From positions 1 to 64,000 of the forward strand of contig CAYMUY010000014.1 in the NCBI GenBank assembly GCA_964393825.1: DNA of 64,000 nucleotides, read 5' to 3'. Each line of letters opens with the position of its first letter. Position 1 is the first letter of the stretch. The position numbers and the translations under genes were made by a program. Source of the DNA: PFJX01 sp964393825. GTDB lineage: Bacteria > Pseudomonadota > Gammaproteobacteria > Burkholderiales > Thiobacillaceae. Positions 18,514-28,320 of this stretch are shown here, one piece after another. The notes under the pieces were generated by a model. The model had not been told where the DNA came from. It was given only the letters and a program-made list of their open reading frames with translations, and did not search any database.

Positions 18514-20732
18514 AAGAGTTGCTCTACGACTTCCAGTAATTCACGCGTCTCGAAACTGCTCTTGACGACATAGGCGTCGGCACGGACTTCGAGGCCGTGG
18601 CGACGATGCTCCTCGCTGCCCAGCGAGGTGACGATGATCACCGGCAGATTGGCCAGATTCGCGTCGGCACGGACGCGGCGGGTGAGTTCGAAGCCATCCA
18701 GTCCGGGCATTTCCACATCCGTGATGAGCAGATCGAAGCTGCCATTGTGCAGGGCCTCCCAGGCCTGCTCCCCGTCGGCCACGACCTGCACGCGGTAGCC
18801 GGCGTTTTCCAGGATGCTCTGCTCCAGGGTGCGGGTGGTGATGGAGTCGTCGGCGACCAGGATGCGCGGCGTCGGGCGGATCTCGCGTGTCTTGATGTGC
18901 ACGACGTGACGGTCGCCGCCCAGGGCGCTGGTGAGCAGGTCGCCCACTGCCAGCACCAGCAGGATGTCGCCATCGCGACCGAGCGTGCCGCCGGCGATGT
19001 GGCGTACCGCGACCAGGGGGGGGCGTAGCGGCTTGACCACCATCTCGCGCTCGCCCAGGACGTGATCGACACGCAACGCCACCTTTTGCCAGCCGCGCCG
19101 GATGACCACCACGCTGACGAGTTCGGCAAAATCTTCAGTCGTACCGCGCTGCCCGAGCAGGGCGGCCAGATCCCGCAACGGCACCGGCGCTTCGTCCACC
19201 ATCACGGCCTGGCTGCCGGATACCTCGATGATCTGCTCCGGGTTCAGTTCCAGGATGCGTTGCACATGCAGGCTGGGCAGGGCGAAGACCTGACCGGCGG
19301 CGCGCACCAGCAGGCCGTGGTCGCTGGCCAGGGTCAGCGGCAAGGTGAGGCGGAATCGCGTGCCGCGGTTCAGATTGGTATCCACAGCAATACGTCCGCA
19401 CAAACCTTCCAGATTCACCTGCACCACGTCCAGACCGACGCCGCGACCGGAGATGTCGCTGACGACACCGCGGGTGCTGAAGCCGGGACGAAACAGGTAG
19501 TCGAACAGTTCGCGCGGGGTCATGGCGGCGACCTCTTCCTCGCTGGCCAGGCCGAGTTCGCGAATGCGGGCGCGGACCCGGGTGACGTCGACGCCGGCGC
19601 CGTCGTCGGACACCTCGATCACCACCGATTGTCCTTCCCGCTCCAGGCGCAGGGTGATCAGGCCGGTTTCCGCCTTGCCCATGAGCCGGCGCTGCGCCGG
19701 CGCCTCGATGCCATGGTCGACAGCATTGCGCAACAGGTGGATCAAGGGGTCGCGCAGCGCGTCGAGAATGGCGCGATCCATTTCCAGACGTTCGCCCTGC
19801 AGGACCAGTTCCGCCTGCTTGCCGAGGTCGCGCGCGAGATCCCGCACGGTCAGGACCAGAGGTTTGAGCACGCTTTCCGCCGACACCATGCGCAAGTCGC
19901 GCACATCCTCGCGCAGGCCGGTGGCCAGCGGACGCAACTGCGCCACGGTGGCGCGCAGGCCGCGCTGCATTGCGTCGGCCAGGCGCTCGGTTTCCAGGAT
20001 CAGATCACTGGTTTCGATGAACAGATGACGATCCCGGGTGATATCGGCGCCCGAATGAGGGTTTTCGCCGGCCAGCGTCCGGACATCGCCGCGAGACTGG
20101 CCAATCTGCTCCCAGAGCTGTCGCAGGCGGCGTGCCAGTTCGAATTGCTGCCGACTCACCTGATAGTGGTCGTCGATGCGGATCTTGCTCGCCTGCAATT
20201 CTTCGGCCAGGTCGGCGATGCGATCCAGGCGCGAGACCGGCAGGCGGATGGTGTCCGGCAGTGGCCGCGTGGGTATCGCGGTAGGACTGGCCACCGGCGC
20301 TGCCTTGCCCGCCGGGGGAGGCGGGGCGCCGGAAGCGACCGCGCGTACCCGCTGCAACAGTTCGAGGCTGGCGTGGCCGACGGGGGTGTTCGAGGTTTCC
20401 GCCGCGACCATGTGGCGGATGCCTTCGACCGCGGCGAGGCACAGTTCCACCAGGCCGGGCTGTGGGTTCACCTGTTCCCGCTTCAGGGCGGAGAACAGGT
20501 CTTCCAGCGCGTGCGCCAGGTCTGCCGACTGTTCGAGGCCGACGCCACGTGCCGCACCCTTGATGTTGTGGGCGTCGCGGAAGATCGCGTCGATCAGCTG
20601 CGTCCGCGCCGCCCCGGTGGCCTGCTCCAGCGCCAGCAGGCCGTCGATGATGGCCTGCAGGCGTTCCTCCAGTTGTGCGCCGAAGGTCTGCAGCAGTTGC
20701 TGCATCAGGCGCGGGTCGATATCGGATCGCAT
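18510..20732 (-). CDS. cheA: CheA-type hybrid histidine kinase with receiver
   Basis: 740 residues: Hpt domain with His55 (DAHNIKGAARG), linker, dimerisation/HATPase region (LIHLLRNAVDHGIEAP near 335, GRGVGLDVV near 450), CheW-like domain (about 480-600) and a C-terminal receiver (VADDSITTRTL; acceptor Asp in LITDVEMPG). I see no separate P2 CheY-binding domain. CheA fused to a receiver is the form in WspE and other alternative chemosensory systems. It lies in a tight operon with CheB. Confidence 0.95.
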   Translation of the reverse strand: MRSDIDPRLMQQLLQTFGAQLEERLQAIIDGLLALEQATGAARTQLIDAIFRDAHNIKGAARGVGLEQSADLAHALEDLFSALKREQVNPQPGLVELCLAAVEGIRHMVAAETSNTPVGHASLELLQRVRAVASGAPPPPAGKAAPVASPTAIPTRPLPDTIRLPVSRLDRIADLAEELQASKIRIDDHYQVSRQQFELARRLRQLWEQIGQSRGDVRTLAGENPHSGADITRDRHLFIETSDLILETERLADAMQRGLRATVAQLRPLATGLREDVRDLRMVSAESVLKPLVLTVRDLARDLGKQAELVLQGERLEMDRAILDALRDPLIHLLRNAVDHGIEAPAQRRLMGKAETGLITLRLEREGQSVVIEVSDDGAGVDVTRVRARIRELGLASEEEVAAMTPRELFDYLFRPGFSTRGVVSDISGRGVGLDVVQVNLEGLCGRIAVDTNLNRGTRFRLTLPLTLASDHGLLVRAAGQVFALPSLHVQRILELNPEQIIEVSGSQAVMVDEAPVPLRDLAALLGQRGTTEDFAELVSVVVIRRGWQKVALRVDHVLGEREMVVKPLRPPLVAVRHIAGGTLGRDGDILLVLAVGDLLTSALGGDRHVVHIKTREIRPTPRILVADDSITTRTLEQSILENAGYRVQVVADGEQAWEALHNGSFDLLITDVEMPGLDGFELTRRVRADANLANLPVIIVTSLGSEEHRRHGLEVRADAYVVKSSFETRELLEVVEQLL

Positions 20733-20848
20733 GGTCAGTCAGAACACGGCTGGCGCCGGGGGCTGGGGCAGATGGAGGGCGAGCGCCGGAAGCGCGCCCG
20801 ATCCGCGAACTGCCCGCTGCAAACCGTCAACTGTCATCCGTGGTGGCC

Positions 20849-23011
20849 TCAGACTTTATAGAGACTGGCCACGGCCGCCAGCCGTTGCGCCAGATGAGAG
20901 AGTTCGTCGGTGGCGGCGCGGGTCTGCTCGGTCGCACTGACAAAGCGCGTGGTGACGGCGTGGATGTCGCTCATCGCGGTGGCGATTTGCGAGATACCGG
21001 CGGACTCCTGGCGGACGGCGGCGACGATCTGGCGGCTGCCCAGGCTGGTGTCGCGCACCACACTTTCCAGGCCACGGATCGCCTCGCCGGCGCGTTGTAC
21101 CAGTTCGAGCCCGTACACCACGCCCTTGGCGCCATCCTCGGTGGCCATCACCGCGCGATCGGTGGCATGGCGGATCTCCTCCAGGATGTGCTGCACCTGC
21201 TCGGTGGAGGACTGCGACTGTTCCGCGAGCTGCTTGACCTCGGTGGCCACCACCGCGAAGCCCAGGCCCGCTTCGCCGGCGCGGGTCGCCTCGATCGCGG
21301 CGTTGAGCGAGAGCAGGCGCAACTGCCGGGCGATGCCGCCGACGACCGAGGTGATCTCGCCGATGCGCTGGGTCTGCTCGTTGAGCGAGAGAATGGTGCG
21401 GGCGATGGCATCCACCTTGTGACTGACTTCCGTGATGCCGACGATGCTCTCTTCCACCACGCGGCGGCCATGCTCGCCCTCGCTGCGTGCCCGTTCCGCC
21501 ATCTCGCCGAGACGCTGCGCCTTCTCCAGGGTTTGCCCGGAGGTGGCGCGGATCTGTTCCAGCGTGGTCATGGTTTCATTGACCGAGGCGGCCTGCTCAC
21601 TGGCGCCCGAGGACTGGGCGGCCACCGCGCTCTGCATCTGGCTGACGGTGGTCACCAGTGTGGTGCCGGTCTCGCGCACCCGTCCGGCCAGGCCGGCGAG
21701 GCCTTCGGCCATGTGATTGAGGCTGCCGGCCAGGCGGCCGAGGGTATCGTCCCCTTCCCGCAGCCGCCCGACGAGATCGCCGGCGGCGATGCGCTGGGCA
21801 AAATGCTGGATTTCCAGGCCGTGCCGCTCCAGTTCCGCGCTCATCTCGCGTTCGCGTTGCAGTTGCCGCCGCTGCTCGGTGACCAGTTGCGCGAGCTGGA
21901 TGCGCAGGGCATCCAGCCCTTGGCCCAGTTCCCCCAGCTCGTCACGGCTCTGCGGCGGCAGCGAGACATTGAAATTGCCGCTGGCGATCCCGCGCATGGC
22001 GGTGAGCAACCAGCGCGAGTTGCCGCTGACGTTGCGCGCGACCCGCGCGATCAGCCATAGGCTGGGCGGGATCGGCAACAGCGCGAACAGCACGATCAGG
22101 ATCAGGCGCAGGCGGCTGGCCGCTTCCAGTTCACGGGTCAGGTTGGCGAGATGGCGGGCATAGGCGCTCTCCACATCATGCAAGCGTTCCATACGACAAC
22201 TGGTTTGCTCGAACCAGGTTTCCGAGCCGGGGCGGTCCCTCGATTGGCTGTCATACAGGGCAGCGCGCAACGTCGCCAGGGCGCGCACGCAATCGGTCTG
22301 TTCGGCGTCGCGCCAGGCCCGGCGCAAGACGTCCGGGGCCTGGGACTGGAATTGATCGAGCAGGAGACTCTGCCGGGTCGCCAGTTCGATCATTCGGGTG
22401 GTCTGCACATGGCCAGCGGTCGCGAGAATACGGCTGCCTTCGGCGCGCTCCTGGCCCGCGGCTTCCTTGGCTTTGACCAGCCAGCGATAGGCGGCGAACT
22501 GGCGGCTGACCTCGACATCGGGGGTGTACGCCGCCAGATCCTCGAGCACGCCCAGCATGGCGTAGATCGCCTGGTTGTACCCCTCCCTGGCAAGGGGGGC
22601 CGACAAGCTGCTCCGATCGATTTCGCCACGCAGGCGTTGTAGCGTCTGGAGCCGTTCGGACAACATCTTCTTCGACAGCGCCGGATGGGTTGCCGTGACG
22701 CGCGGCTCGACCGACTCCAGGGCGCGCCAGGCTTCGTCGGTGGCGTCGCGCTGCCGCAGCAAGGCCGTCTTGAAACGACTGTCCTGGTTGGACAGGGCCA
22801 GGCTGGTGCGACCGCGTTCGGCCTGCAGCGCATGCACCAGGTCGCCGATCGCCAGCGACAGGTCGCCGATGCGCGCCAGTTCCGCCACGCCGGCATGCTG
22901 CCGGGTTTCCTGCCAGATCGCATGCACGGTGAACAGGCAGAGGGCGATCAGGGGCAGGGCCAATACGGTCACCAGCTTGCCGCGCATGGAGAGGTTTTCC
23001 ACCCGGATCAC
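20849..23011 (-). CDS. Methyl-accepting protein with NIT sensor domain
   Basis: 720 residues. TM1 lies at about 10-30, then a large helical periplasmic domain with the NIT signature LVHALQAERGRTSLAL, TM2 near 305-325, HAMP, and an MCP signalling hairpin whose tip reads RAGEAGLGFAVVATEV. NIT domains are named for nitrate/nitrite sensing; actual ligand specificity is not proven by the motif. The GTG start at 23011 has GGAG 6 nt upstream. An internal ATG at 22987 is a weaker alternative. It lies between the globin receptor and cheA. Confidence 0.9.
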   Translation of the reverse strand: MIRVENLSMRGKLVTVLALPLIALCLFTVHAIWQETRQHAGVAELARIGDLSLAIGDLVHALQAERGRTSLALSNQDSRFKTALLRQRDATDEAWRALESVEPRVTATHPALSKKMLSERLQTLQRLRGEIDRSSLSAPLAREGYNQAIYAMLGVLEDLAAYTPDVEVSRQFAAYRWLVKAKEAAGQERAEGSRILATAGHVQTTRMIELATRQSLLLDQFQSQAPDVLRRAWRDAEQTDCVRALATLRAALYDSQSRDRPGSETWFEQTSCRMERLHDVESAYARHLANLTRELEAASRLRLILIVLFALLPIPPSLWLIARVARNVSGNSRWLLTAMRGIASGNFNVSLPPQSRDELGELGQGLDALRIQLAQLVTEQRRQLQREREMSAELERHGLEIQHFAQRIAAGDLVGRLREGDDTLGRLAGSLNHMAEGLAGLAGRVRETGTTLVTTVSQMQSAVAAQSSGASEQAASVNETMTTLEQIRATSGQTLEKAQRLGEMAERARSEGEHGRRVVEESIVGITEVSHKVDAIARTILSLNEQTQRIGEITSVVGGIARQLRLLSLNAAIEATRAGEAGLGFAVVATEVKQLAEQSQSSTEQVQHILEEIRHATDRAVMATEDGAKGVVYGLELVQRAGEAIRGLESVVRDTSLGSRQIVAAVRQESAGISQIATAMSDIHAVTTRFVSATEQTRAATDELSHLAQRLAAVASLYKV

Positions 23012-23096
23012 GGTTGTCTCCAGAGTAAGCGCAGCTGCCCCGGGCGCGCGAAGGTGCGGGGTGCCCGGCGTGGCCGCGTGGTTTCAGGACCTGGCC

Positions 23097-25040
23097 TCAT
23101 CGGACATGTCCCCCTTCCGCGTGCTGGCATTTGGCCTCGATGCTGTCGAGCAGATCGACGATGCGGGTGGAGAGGGCGCGAACCCGCGCCATGACCTGGG
23201 CAGCGTTGGGGTGGCGGCCGCTGTTGTGCTGTTGCACCACGTCGTGGATCAGTTCGTGCAGTTCGCGATGTGGTGCCTCCAGGGCGAGCATTTCCGGGAT
23301 GTGGCCATAGCGTTGCAGCCCCTCGCTGTCATACCAGCGGCCCAGCTGGCAATGGTGGTGCGATACGGCTTCCTCCTCGCTCAGCGTCTCGCGCCCGGCC
23401 AGGAAGGCATCCAGCCGCGCCACCCAGGTGCGATGCAGGGTGCGGGCGCGGTCGAAGTCGAAGCGGGCGCCGCCCACCTGGAACAACTTCACCATGTTCT
23501 GCAGCAGGGCCGCGTAGTCGGTGAGCTGGTCGGTGGCCGCCTCGGTCTGGTGGGTGGCGGCGACGAACTGGCTGGTGACCTGGCTGATGTCGCCCATGGC
23601 GATGCGGATCTGGTCGATGCCGGCGGCCTCCTGGCGCACGGCGGCGACGATCTGCTGGCTGGCCAGGGCGGTGTCGTGGATCACCCGGTTGAGTCCGTGC
23701 AGGGTCTCGCCGGCGCGATCCGCCAGGCTGGCACCGCGATCCGCCCCCTCGTTGCCTTCCTCGACCGCTCGCACCGCACGGGCGGCGGCGTTGCGGATTT
23801 CGACCAGGATGCCCTGCACCTGGGTGGTGGCCTGGCGCGACTGTTCCGCCAGGTCGCGCACTTCCTCCGCCACCACCGCGAAACCGCGGCCGGCGTCACC
23901 GGCCTTGGCGGCTTCGATCGAGGCGTTGAGCGCCAGCATCTTGGATTGCGAGGCGAGTTCACCGACCGCGTTGGTGATGTCGCCGATCTGGTGCAGGCGT
24001 TCGTTGAGCACGGCGATATGGCCGGCGATGGTTTCCACCTGCGCCCGTGTCTGGCGCATGGCCTGCACCGCTGCTTCCACCACGCTGACGCCCTGGTCGC
24101 CCTCGATGCGGGCGCGATCCGCGACTTCCTTGAGGGCGGTGGCTTTTTCCAGGTTCTGCTGCGACGTGGCCTTGATCTGCTCCAGGGTGGCGGTGGTCTC
24201 GTTGACCGAAGCGGCCTGCTGCGCGGCGCCGCTGGATTGGGCGCTGATTGAGGCGCGCACCTGCTCGACGCTGACCAGCATGGCATTGCTGGATTCGGCG
24301 ACCTCGCTGGTCATTTCCGCGAGCCGGTCGGTCATCTTGTTCAGGTTGTCACCGAGGCGGGAGAGGTCGTCCTCGTGGTGCAGTTCGGTGGCGGTCTCCA
24401 CCCGCGCGGTCAGGTCGCCCTGGGAAACGCGGTCGATGAGGTTGGTGTAGGCGGCCAGGCGCAATTCCAGTTCTTCCTTGGACAGGCTGACCACATTGAG
24501 TTCGGCGCTGAGGCTGTGGATGTAGGTGTCGATGGCCAGCTGGGCATCCAGCGACAGCACCTTGTTCAGTGCCATGACGGCGCGCAGGGCACGGTCGCGC
24601 TGCCAGCGCCAGTGACGGAAGATGATGGGCGCGAGCAACTGCATGTAGACCGAGTAGCTGCCCAGATACCAGCGCGGGGTGAGGCCGATCTTGTGGTGGA
24701 TCACCCCCACGCGCAGCCGCCGTTCGAAGTACTCCGGCCCGATATCGCCCTTGAACAGTTCCAGCAGGTAGGCGCGCTGGGTACGCTTGAGCCGCTCCAC
24801 ATTGGAGCCGACGCCACGGATCAGCTGCTCCAGTTCGGGGTAATGCTGGACGTTGTCGTAAAAGCCGTCGACGACGGCATCGGCATGGCGTTCGATCACC
24901 GGCGCCAGTTCCACCAGCAAGGCCAGATCCGCCTCGTTCAGCCCGATGAACGCCTTGTGCCGGGCTTGTTGCGCCAGGTCCAGGCCCATGAGTTCGGTCA
25001 GGTTGGCGCTGGCGGCCTCTTGCAGGAATTTTTCGATCAT
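23097..25040 (-). CDS. Globin-coupled aerotaxis-type receptor with CZB domain
   Basis: 647 residues, no membrane segment. The N-terminal 170 residues are a protoglobin sensor (GVIHHKIGLTPRWYLGSY contains the likely proximal heme His), followed by a HAMP-like linker, the MCP hairpin with tip KAGDAGRGFAVVAEEV, and a C-terminal CZB zinc-binding domain (about 520-640; LHRTWVARLDAFL, HCQLGRWYDSEG, APHRELHE). Globin-coupled receptors such as HemAT bind O2. CZB domains bind Zn2+ through Cys/His and respond to zinc or oxidants. The combination puts gas and zinc/oxidant input on one soluble receptor. Confidence 0.92.
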   Translation of the reverse strand: MIEKFLQEAASANLTELMGLDLAQQARHKAFIGLNEADLALLVELAPVIERHADAVVDGFYDNVQHYPELEQLIRGVGSNVERLKRTQRAYLLELFKGDIGPEYFERRLRVGVIHHKIGLTPRWYLGSYSVYMQLLAPIIFRHWRWQRDRALRAVMALNKVLSLDAQLAIDTYIHSLSAELNVVSLSKEELELRLAAYTNLIDRVSQGDLTARVETATELHHEDDLSRLGDNLNKMTDRLAEMTSEVAESSNAMLVSVEQVRASISAQSSGAAQQAASVNETTATLEQIKATSQQNLEKATALKEVADRARIEGDQGVSVVEAAVQAMRQTRAQVETIAGHIAVLNERLHQIGDITNAVGELASQSKMLALNASIEAAKAGDAGRGFAVVAEEVRDLAEQSRQATTQVQGILVEIRNAAARAVRAVEEGNEGADRGASLADRAGETLHGLNRVIHDTALASQQIVAAVRQEAAGIDQIRIAMGDISQVTSQFVAATHQTEAATDQLTDYAALLQNMVKLFQVGGARFDFDRARTLHRTWVARLDAFLAGRETLSEEEAVSHHHCQLGRWYDSEGLQRYGHIPEMLALEAPHRELHELIHDVVQQHNSGRHPNAAQVMARVRALSTRIVDLLDSIEAKCQHAEGGHVR

Positions 25041-25135
25041 TCAAATACCTTTTCCAGGTGCGGGTTCGGTTGGTGCGGTACCGGCACTGTGGCCTCCACG
25101 CGCCACAGGCTGCAGGCGGACATCCGTGACGCGAA

Positions 25136-26227
25136 TCACCGCCGATCCCTCCACTCCATCGCATCGCCGCTGATGTTGTGGAAAAGGTCGGCGTCACGCC
25201 CGCGCACGGCATCGGCCGGGATCTCCAGGCGGCCCGGGTCGAGTTCGAGGATGTCGAGGAAGACGCCGATGATTTCCGGGTCCCAGAAACCGCGCGCGGT
25301 TTCCTCGCGCAGGATGCGGATGACCTCCTGGCGCGGCAGCGCCGCCTTGTAGGGGCGTTCGCTGGAGAGGGCGTCGTAGACGTCCACCACCTGGAAGATG
25401 CGCGCCAGCAGCGGGATGTCTGCGCCGGCCAGGCCGGAGGGATAGCCGCCGCCGTTCCACTTTTCATGGTGGTAGCGAATGATGTCGACGGTGCGCCGCA
25501 TGGTGCGCAGCGCGCTGCACAGGTAGGCGCCGGTGGTCGGATGCTGGCGCATGACTGCCCATTCCGCCTCGTCCAGCTTGCCCTTCTTGAGCAGCACGGC
25601 GTCGGGGATGGCCACCTTGCCGATGTCGTGCAGGATGCCGCCGCGGCGCAGCGCTTCCAGATCGTCATAGGGCAGTCCGAGCGCCTCGCCCAGCACCACG
25701 GAGAGATGCGAAAGGCGGTCGCAATGGTCGCCGGTGGTACCGTCCTTGGCCTCGACCACGCGCGCCAGCGCGAACAGCACCGATTCGGTGTCGTCGAGGC
25801 GGTCGGTCAGGCGTTTCTTGTCAACTGCCGCGCGCACCCGCGCGGTCAGTTCCACTGCGTTGAACGGCTTGGTGATGTAGTCGGAGGCGCCTACCTCCAT
25901 GCCATGCACGACATCGTCCGGACTGCCCAGGGAGGTGAGCATGATGATCGGCAGCAGGCGGAACTCCTCCTGCGCGCGCAACTGGCGGCAGACCTCGATG
26001 CCGTCCACCCCGGGCATCATCACGTCGAGGAGGATGACATCGGGACGGACGGCGGCGATGCATTCCAGGGCAGTGACGCCGGAATCCGCTTCCAGCACCT
26101 CGAATTCCTGGGCGCTGAGCACCGCGCGGATCAAGGCGCGGTTGGTGGCCATGTCATCCACCACCAGGATGCGCGCGAGCGCGTTGGCGTGGTTGCTGGC
26201 GTGGTTGCCGTGAGTCAATGCGTTCAT
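25136..26227 (-). CDS. Receiver-HD-GYP c-di-GMP phosphodiesterase
   Basis: 363 residues. The receiver has Asp68 and Lys120 (YITKPF). The HD-GYP domain shows GGILHDIGKVAIPD (His200-Asp201) and HHEKWNGGGYPSGLAG, the residues expected for metal-dependent c-di-GMP hydrolysis. It is a likely output of the CheA in this operon: phosphorylation would switch c-di-GMP breakdown. Its start overlaps the preceding cheW stop (ATGA). Wsp-type operons carry a GGDEF output; here a degrading enzyme with a receiver is present too. Confidence 0.92.
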   Translation of the reverse strand: MNALTHGNHASNHANALARILVVDDMATNRALIRAVLSAQEFEVLEADSGVTALECIAAVRPDVILLDVMMPGVDGIEVCRQLRAQEEFRLLPIIMLTSLGSPDDVVHGMEVGASDYITKPFNAVELTARVRAAVDKKRLTDRLDDTESVLFALARVVEAKDGTTGDHCDRLSHLSVVLGEALGLPYDDLEALRRGGILHDIGKVAIPDAVLLKKGKLDEAEWAVMRQHPTTGAYLCSALRTMRRTVDIIRYHHEKWNGGGYPSGLAGADIPLLARIFQVVDVYDALSSERPYKAALPRQEVIRILREETARGFWDPEIIGVFLDILELDPGRLEIPADAVRGRDADLFHNISGDAMEWRDRR

Positions 26228-26820
26228 GTGTGATCCTCGATCCTGATCCTCGGGTCGCCCAGCAGGGCATCCAGATTCAGCATGGCCAGATGGCCGGCAT
26301 GGATGCCGGCAATCCAGATTGCTTCGTCGCTGCTGACGCCGGCCAGATTGGCGCCAAGCGATTCGGCGCGATAGTGGTCGTTGCCGAGTACCTCGGCCAC
26401 GCGCAAGCCGACGCGGTAGCCGCCGGCGCTGACCATCACCAGCCGGGTTTCCTCGTCGTCTTCACCGGTGTCCTCGCTTCCCGCCACGCCGAGCAGTCGC
26501 GCGAGATCGAGCACCGCGAGCAACTGGCCGCGCCGCGCCATCACGCCGGCGACGAAGGTCGGCGTGCCGGGTACCGGGGTGAGGCCACGCGGCCGCACGA
26601 TCTCATCCAGCCAGCGATAGGGGATGCCGTAGCGCTCCCGGGCGCCCAGCCGCACCGCGAGAAACAACTCGCCGCGCGGTGCCCCCCGGCTCTGGTCGGT
26701 TTCACAGGCCAGACGTACCGCACGCCGGTGCAGGGTGGCCCGGGCATGGGCGGAATCGGGAAATCCGGGTTTCGGGAGGTCGCCGGCGACCTCCATTTCT
26801 GGCCGATCGGGTTCAGTCAT
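26224..26820 (-). CDS. cheW: CheW-like coupling protein (second copy)
   Basis: 198 residues with a CheW domain from about residue 35 (FLAVRLGARERYGIPYRWLD, FVAGVMARRGQLLAVLDLARL) after a Pro/Glu-rich N-terminal extension. It should link receptors to CheA. Its start overlaps the cheR stop by 4 nt. Two CheW proteins flanking a CheR-TPR is the wspB-wspC-wspD pattern. Confidence 0.92.
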   Translation of the reverse strand: MTEPDRPEMEVAGDLPKPGFPDSAHARATLHRRAVRLACETDQSRGAPRGELFLAVRLGARERYGIPYRWLDEIVRPRGLTPVPGTPTFVAGVMARRGQLLAVLDLARLLGVAGSEDTGEDDEETRLVMVSAGGYRVGLRVAEVLGNDHYRAESLGANLAGVSSDEAIWIAGIHAGHLAMLNLDALLGDPRIRIEDHT

Positions 26821-28310
26821 CGATTGTCACCGTCCTCGGTTTCGTACATGCGCAATTCATGGCGCAGGATGGCCGCCATCCGCTCATGGTCGCGGCCGGC
26901 GGCATCGTGCAGGCGGCGGTCCGGACGGGCACGCTCGGCGATGGCCAGGGCATTCTTCATCGACTTGAGGCCGCTCTGCCTGGCGCCTCGCCGCATTTGC
27001 AGGAGGCCGAGCTGGTAGTGCGCTTCCACGAAATTGCGATCCAGGTAGAGGGTGCGGCGCAGGGCATCCTCGGCCGCCGTGGGGCGGTGCATTTCCAGCA
27101 GGATGAGCGCGCGCAGGAAATGGCTGTGCTTGTCCTCCGCGTCGAGCATGAGGCTGGCATCGCAGGCTTCCAGGGCTTCCCGGGATTGGCCCAGGTTGGC
27201 CAGCGCCTTGGCGCGGAACTGCAACAGCAGGGCACTGGCATTACCCCGCTCCTGGCAGGCGCTGATCGCCGCCAGGGCTTCGCGCCACTGCTCGCGACCG
27301 AGCAGGGACGTGATTTCCTGGTATCCCGCCGCAGGCAGGCCGACCACCGCCGTCACTGGCGCCGGCGCCGGTGTCGGCGTCGGCGGTCCACTGCGCGCGC
27401 GCGGCGCGTCGATGTGCCGAATGGGTTCGGCCGCCGGAACGGGGACCGGCCGTGGTTCGAGCCGTTCCAGGTAGAAGGCGTTGCCCAGGGTATGCAGGTC
27501 GAATCCGTGCAGGGTGGTGCTGTCGATCAGGTCGGATGCGCCCAGCAGCAGGCAGCCGCCGGGCACCAGGCAGGCGTGGAATTTCCGCATCACCTCGGTG
27601 ACGATGGCCGGGTCGAAATAGATGAAGACGTTGCGGCAGAGGATCAGGTCGAGCGCGGTGGTCTCGCTCAGCATCGAGGGAAAACTGTCCTCGCGCAGGT
27701 TGAGATAGGAAAAGCGAGCCAGCTTGCGCAGGGCGGGGACGAGTGTCCAGTCGCGTCCCCTTTCCTTGCGGAAATGGCGGAGCCGGATCGGCTCCGGGGT
27801 GGCGCGCAGCGACCAGTCGCTGTAGCGGCCGCGCAGGGCGCGCGCCAGGGCCACGGCGTTGAGGTCGGTGCCGAGCAGGTGCAGGTTCCAGCGCTCCAGG
27901 TCAGGCAGCAGGTCCACCAGCAACATGGCCAGGCTGTACAGCTCCTGGCCATCGGAACAGCCGGCGCTCCAGATGCGCAGGGAGAGGGTGTTCTCGGCGC
28001 GTCGCTGCGCGATCAGGCGCGGCAGGTACTGTTCGCGCAGCCAGGTCATCTGGCTCTGGTCGCGGAAGAAGTAGCTTTCGCCGACGGTGATGCCGGCGAT
28101 CAGGTGCTCGTGTTCCGGCGAGTTCGCCCGCGCCGCGCGCAGGGCCGCCAAGTAGTCCGATTCGACGGCATGACCGAAGCGGTCGAGCCCCTCCGCTACG
28201 GTGCGGCGCAGGGTGTCCATCTGGTGATCGAGGATGCGGATGCCTGTGCGCTCGCGCACCAGCAGGCAGAGCTGTTCCTCGATGGCCGGGGGGAGGGCGG
28301 GGCTGGGCAT
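26817..28310 (-). CDS. cheR: CheR methyltransferase with TPR C-terminus
   Basis: 497 residues: CheR N-terminal helical domain, the SAM-binding methyltransferase domain (TVGESYFFRD, LRIWSAGCSDGQE, LILCRNVFIYF), a Pro-rich linker (about 315-340) and TPR repeats to about 480. It methylates receptor glutamates; TPR-tailed CheR is typical of Wsp-type systems (WspC). The frame is open 76 codons further upstream, but that part is antisense-like and overlaps cheW. The ATG at 28310 lies 10 nt after the upstream stop and gives the usual N-terminus. Confidence 0.93.
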   Translation of the reverse strand: MPSPALPPAIEEQLCLLVRERTGIRILDHQMDTLRRTVAEGLDRFGHAVESDYLAALRAARANSPEHEHLIAGITVGESYFFRDQSQMTWLREQYLPRLIAQRRAENTLSLRIWSAGCSDGQELYSLAMLLVDLLPDLERWNLHLLGTDLNAVALARALRGRYSDWSLRATPEPIRLRHFRKERGRDWTLVPALRKLARFSYLNLREDSFPSMLSETTALDLILCRNVFIYFDPAIVTEVMRKFHACLVPGGCLLLGASDLIDSTTLHGFDLHTLGNAFYLERLEPRPVPVPAAEPIRHIDAPRARSGPPTPTPAPAPVTAVVGLPAAGYQEITSLLGREQWREALAAISACQERGNASALLLQFRAKALANLGQSREALEACDASLMLDAEDKHSHFLRALILLEMHRPTAAEDALRRTLYLDRNFVEAHYQLGLLQMRRGARQSGLKSMKNALAIAERARPDRRLHDAAGRDHERMAAILRHELRMYETEDGDNR

Positions 28311-28320
28311 CAGTACAGGA

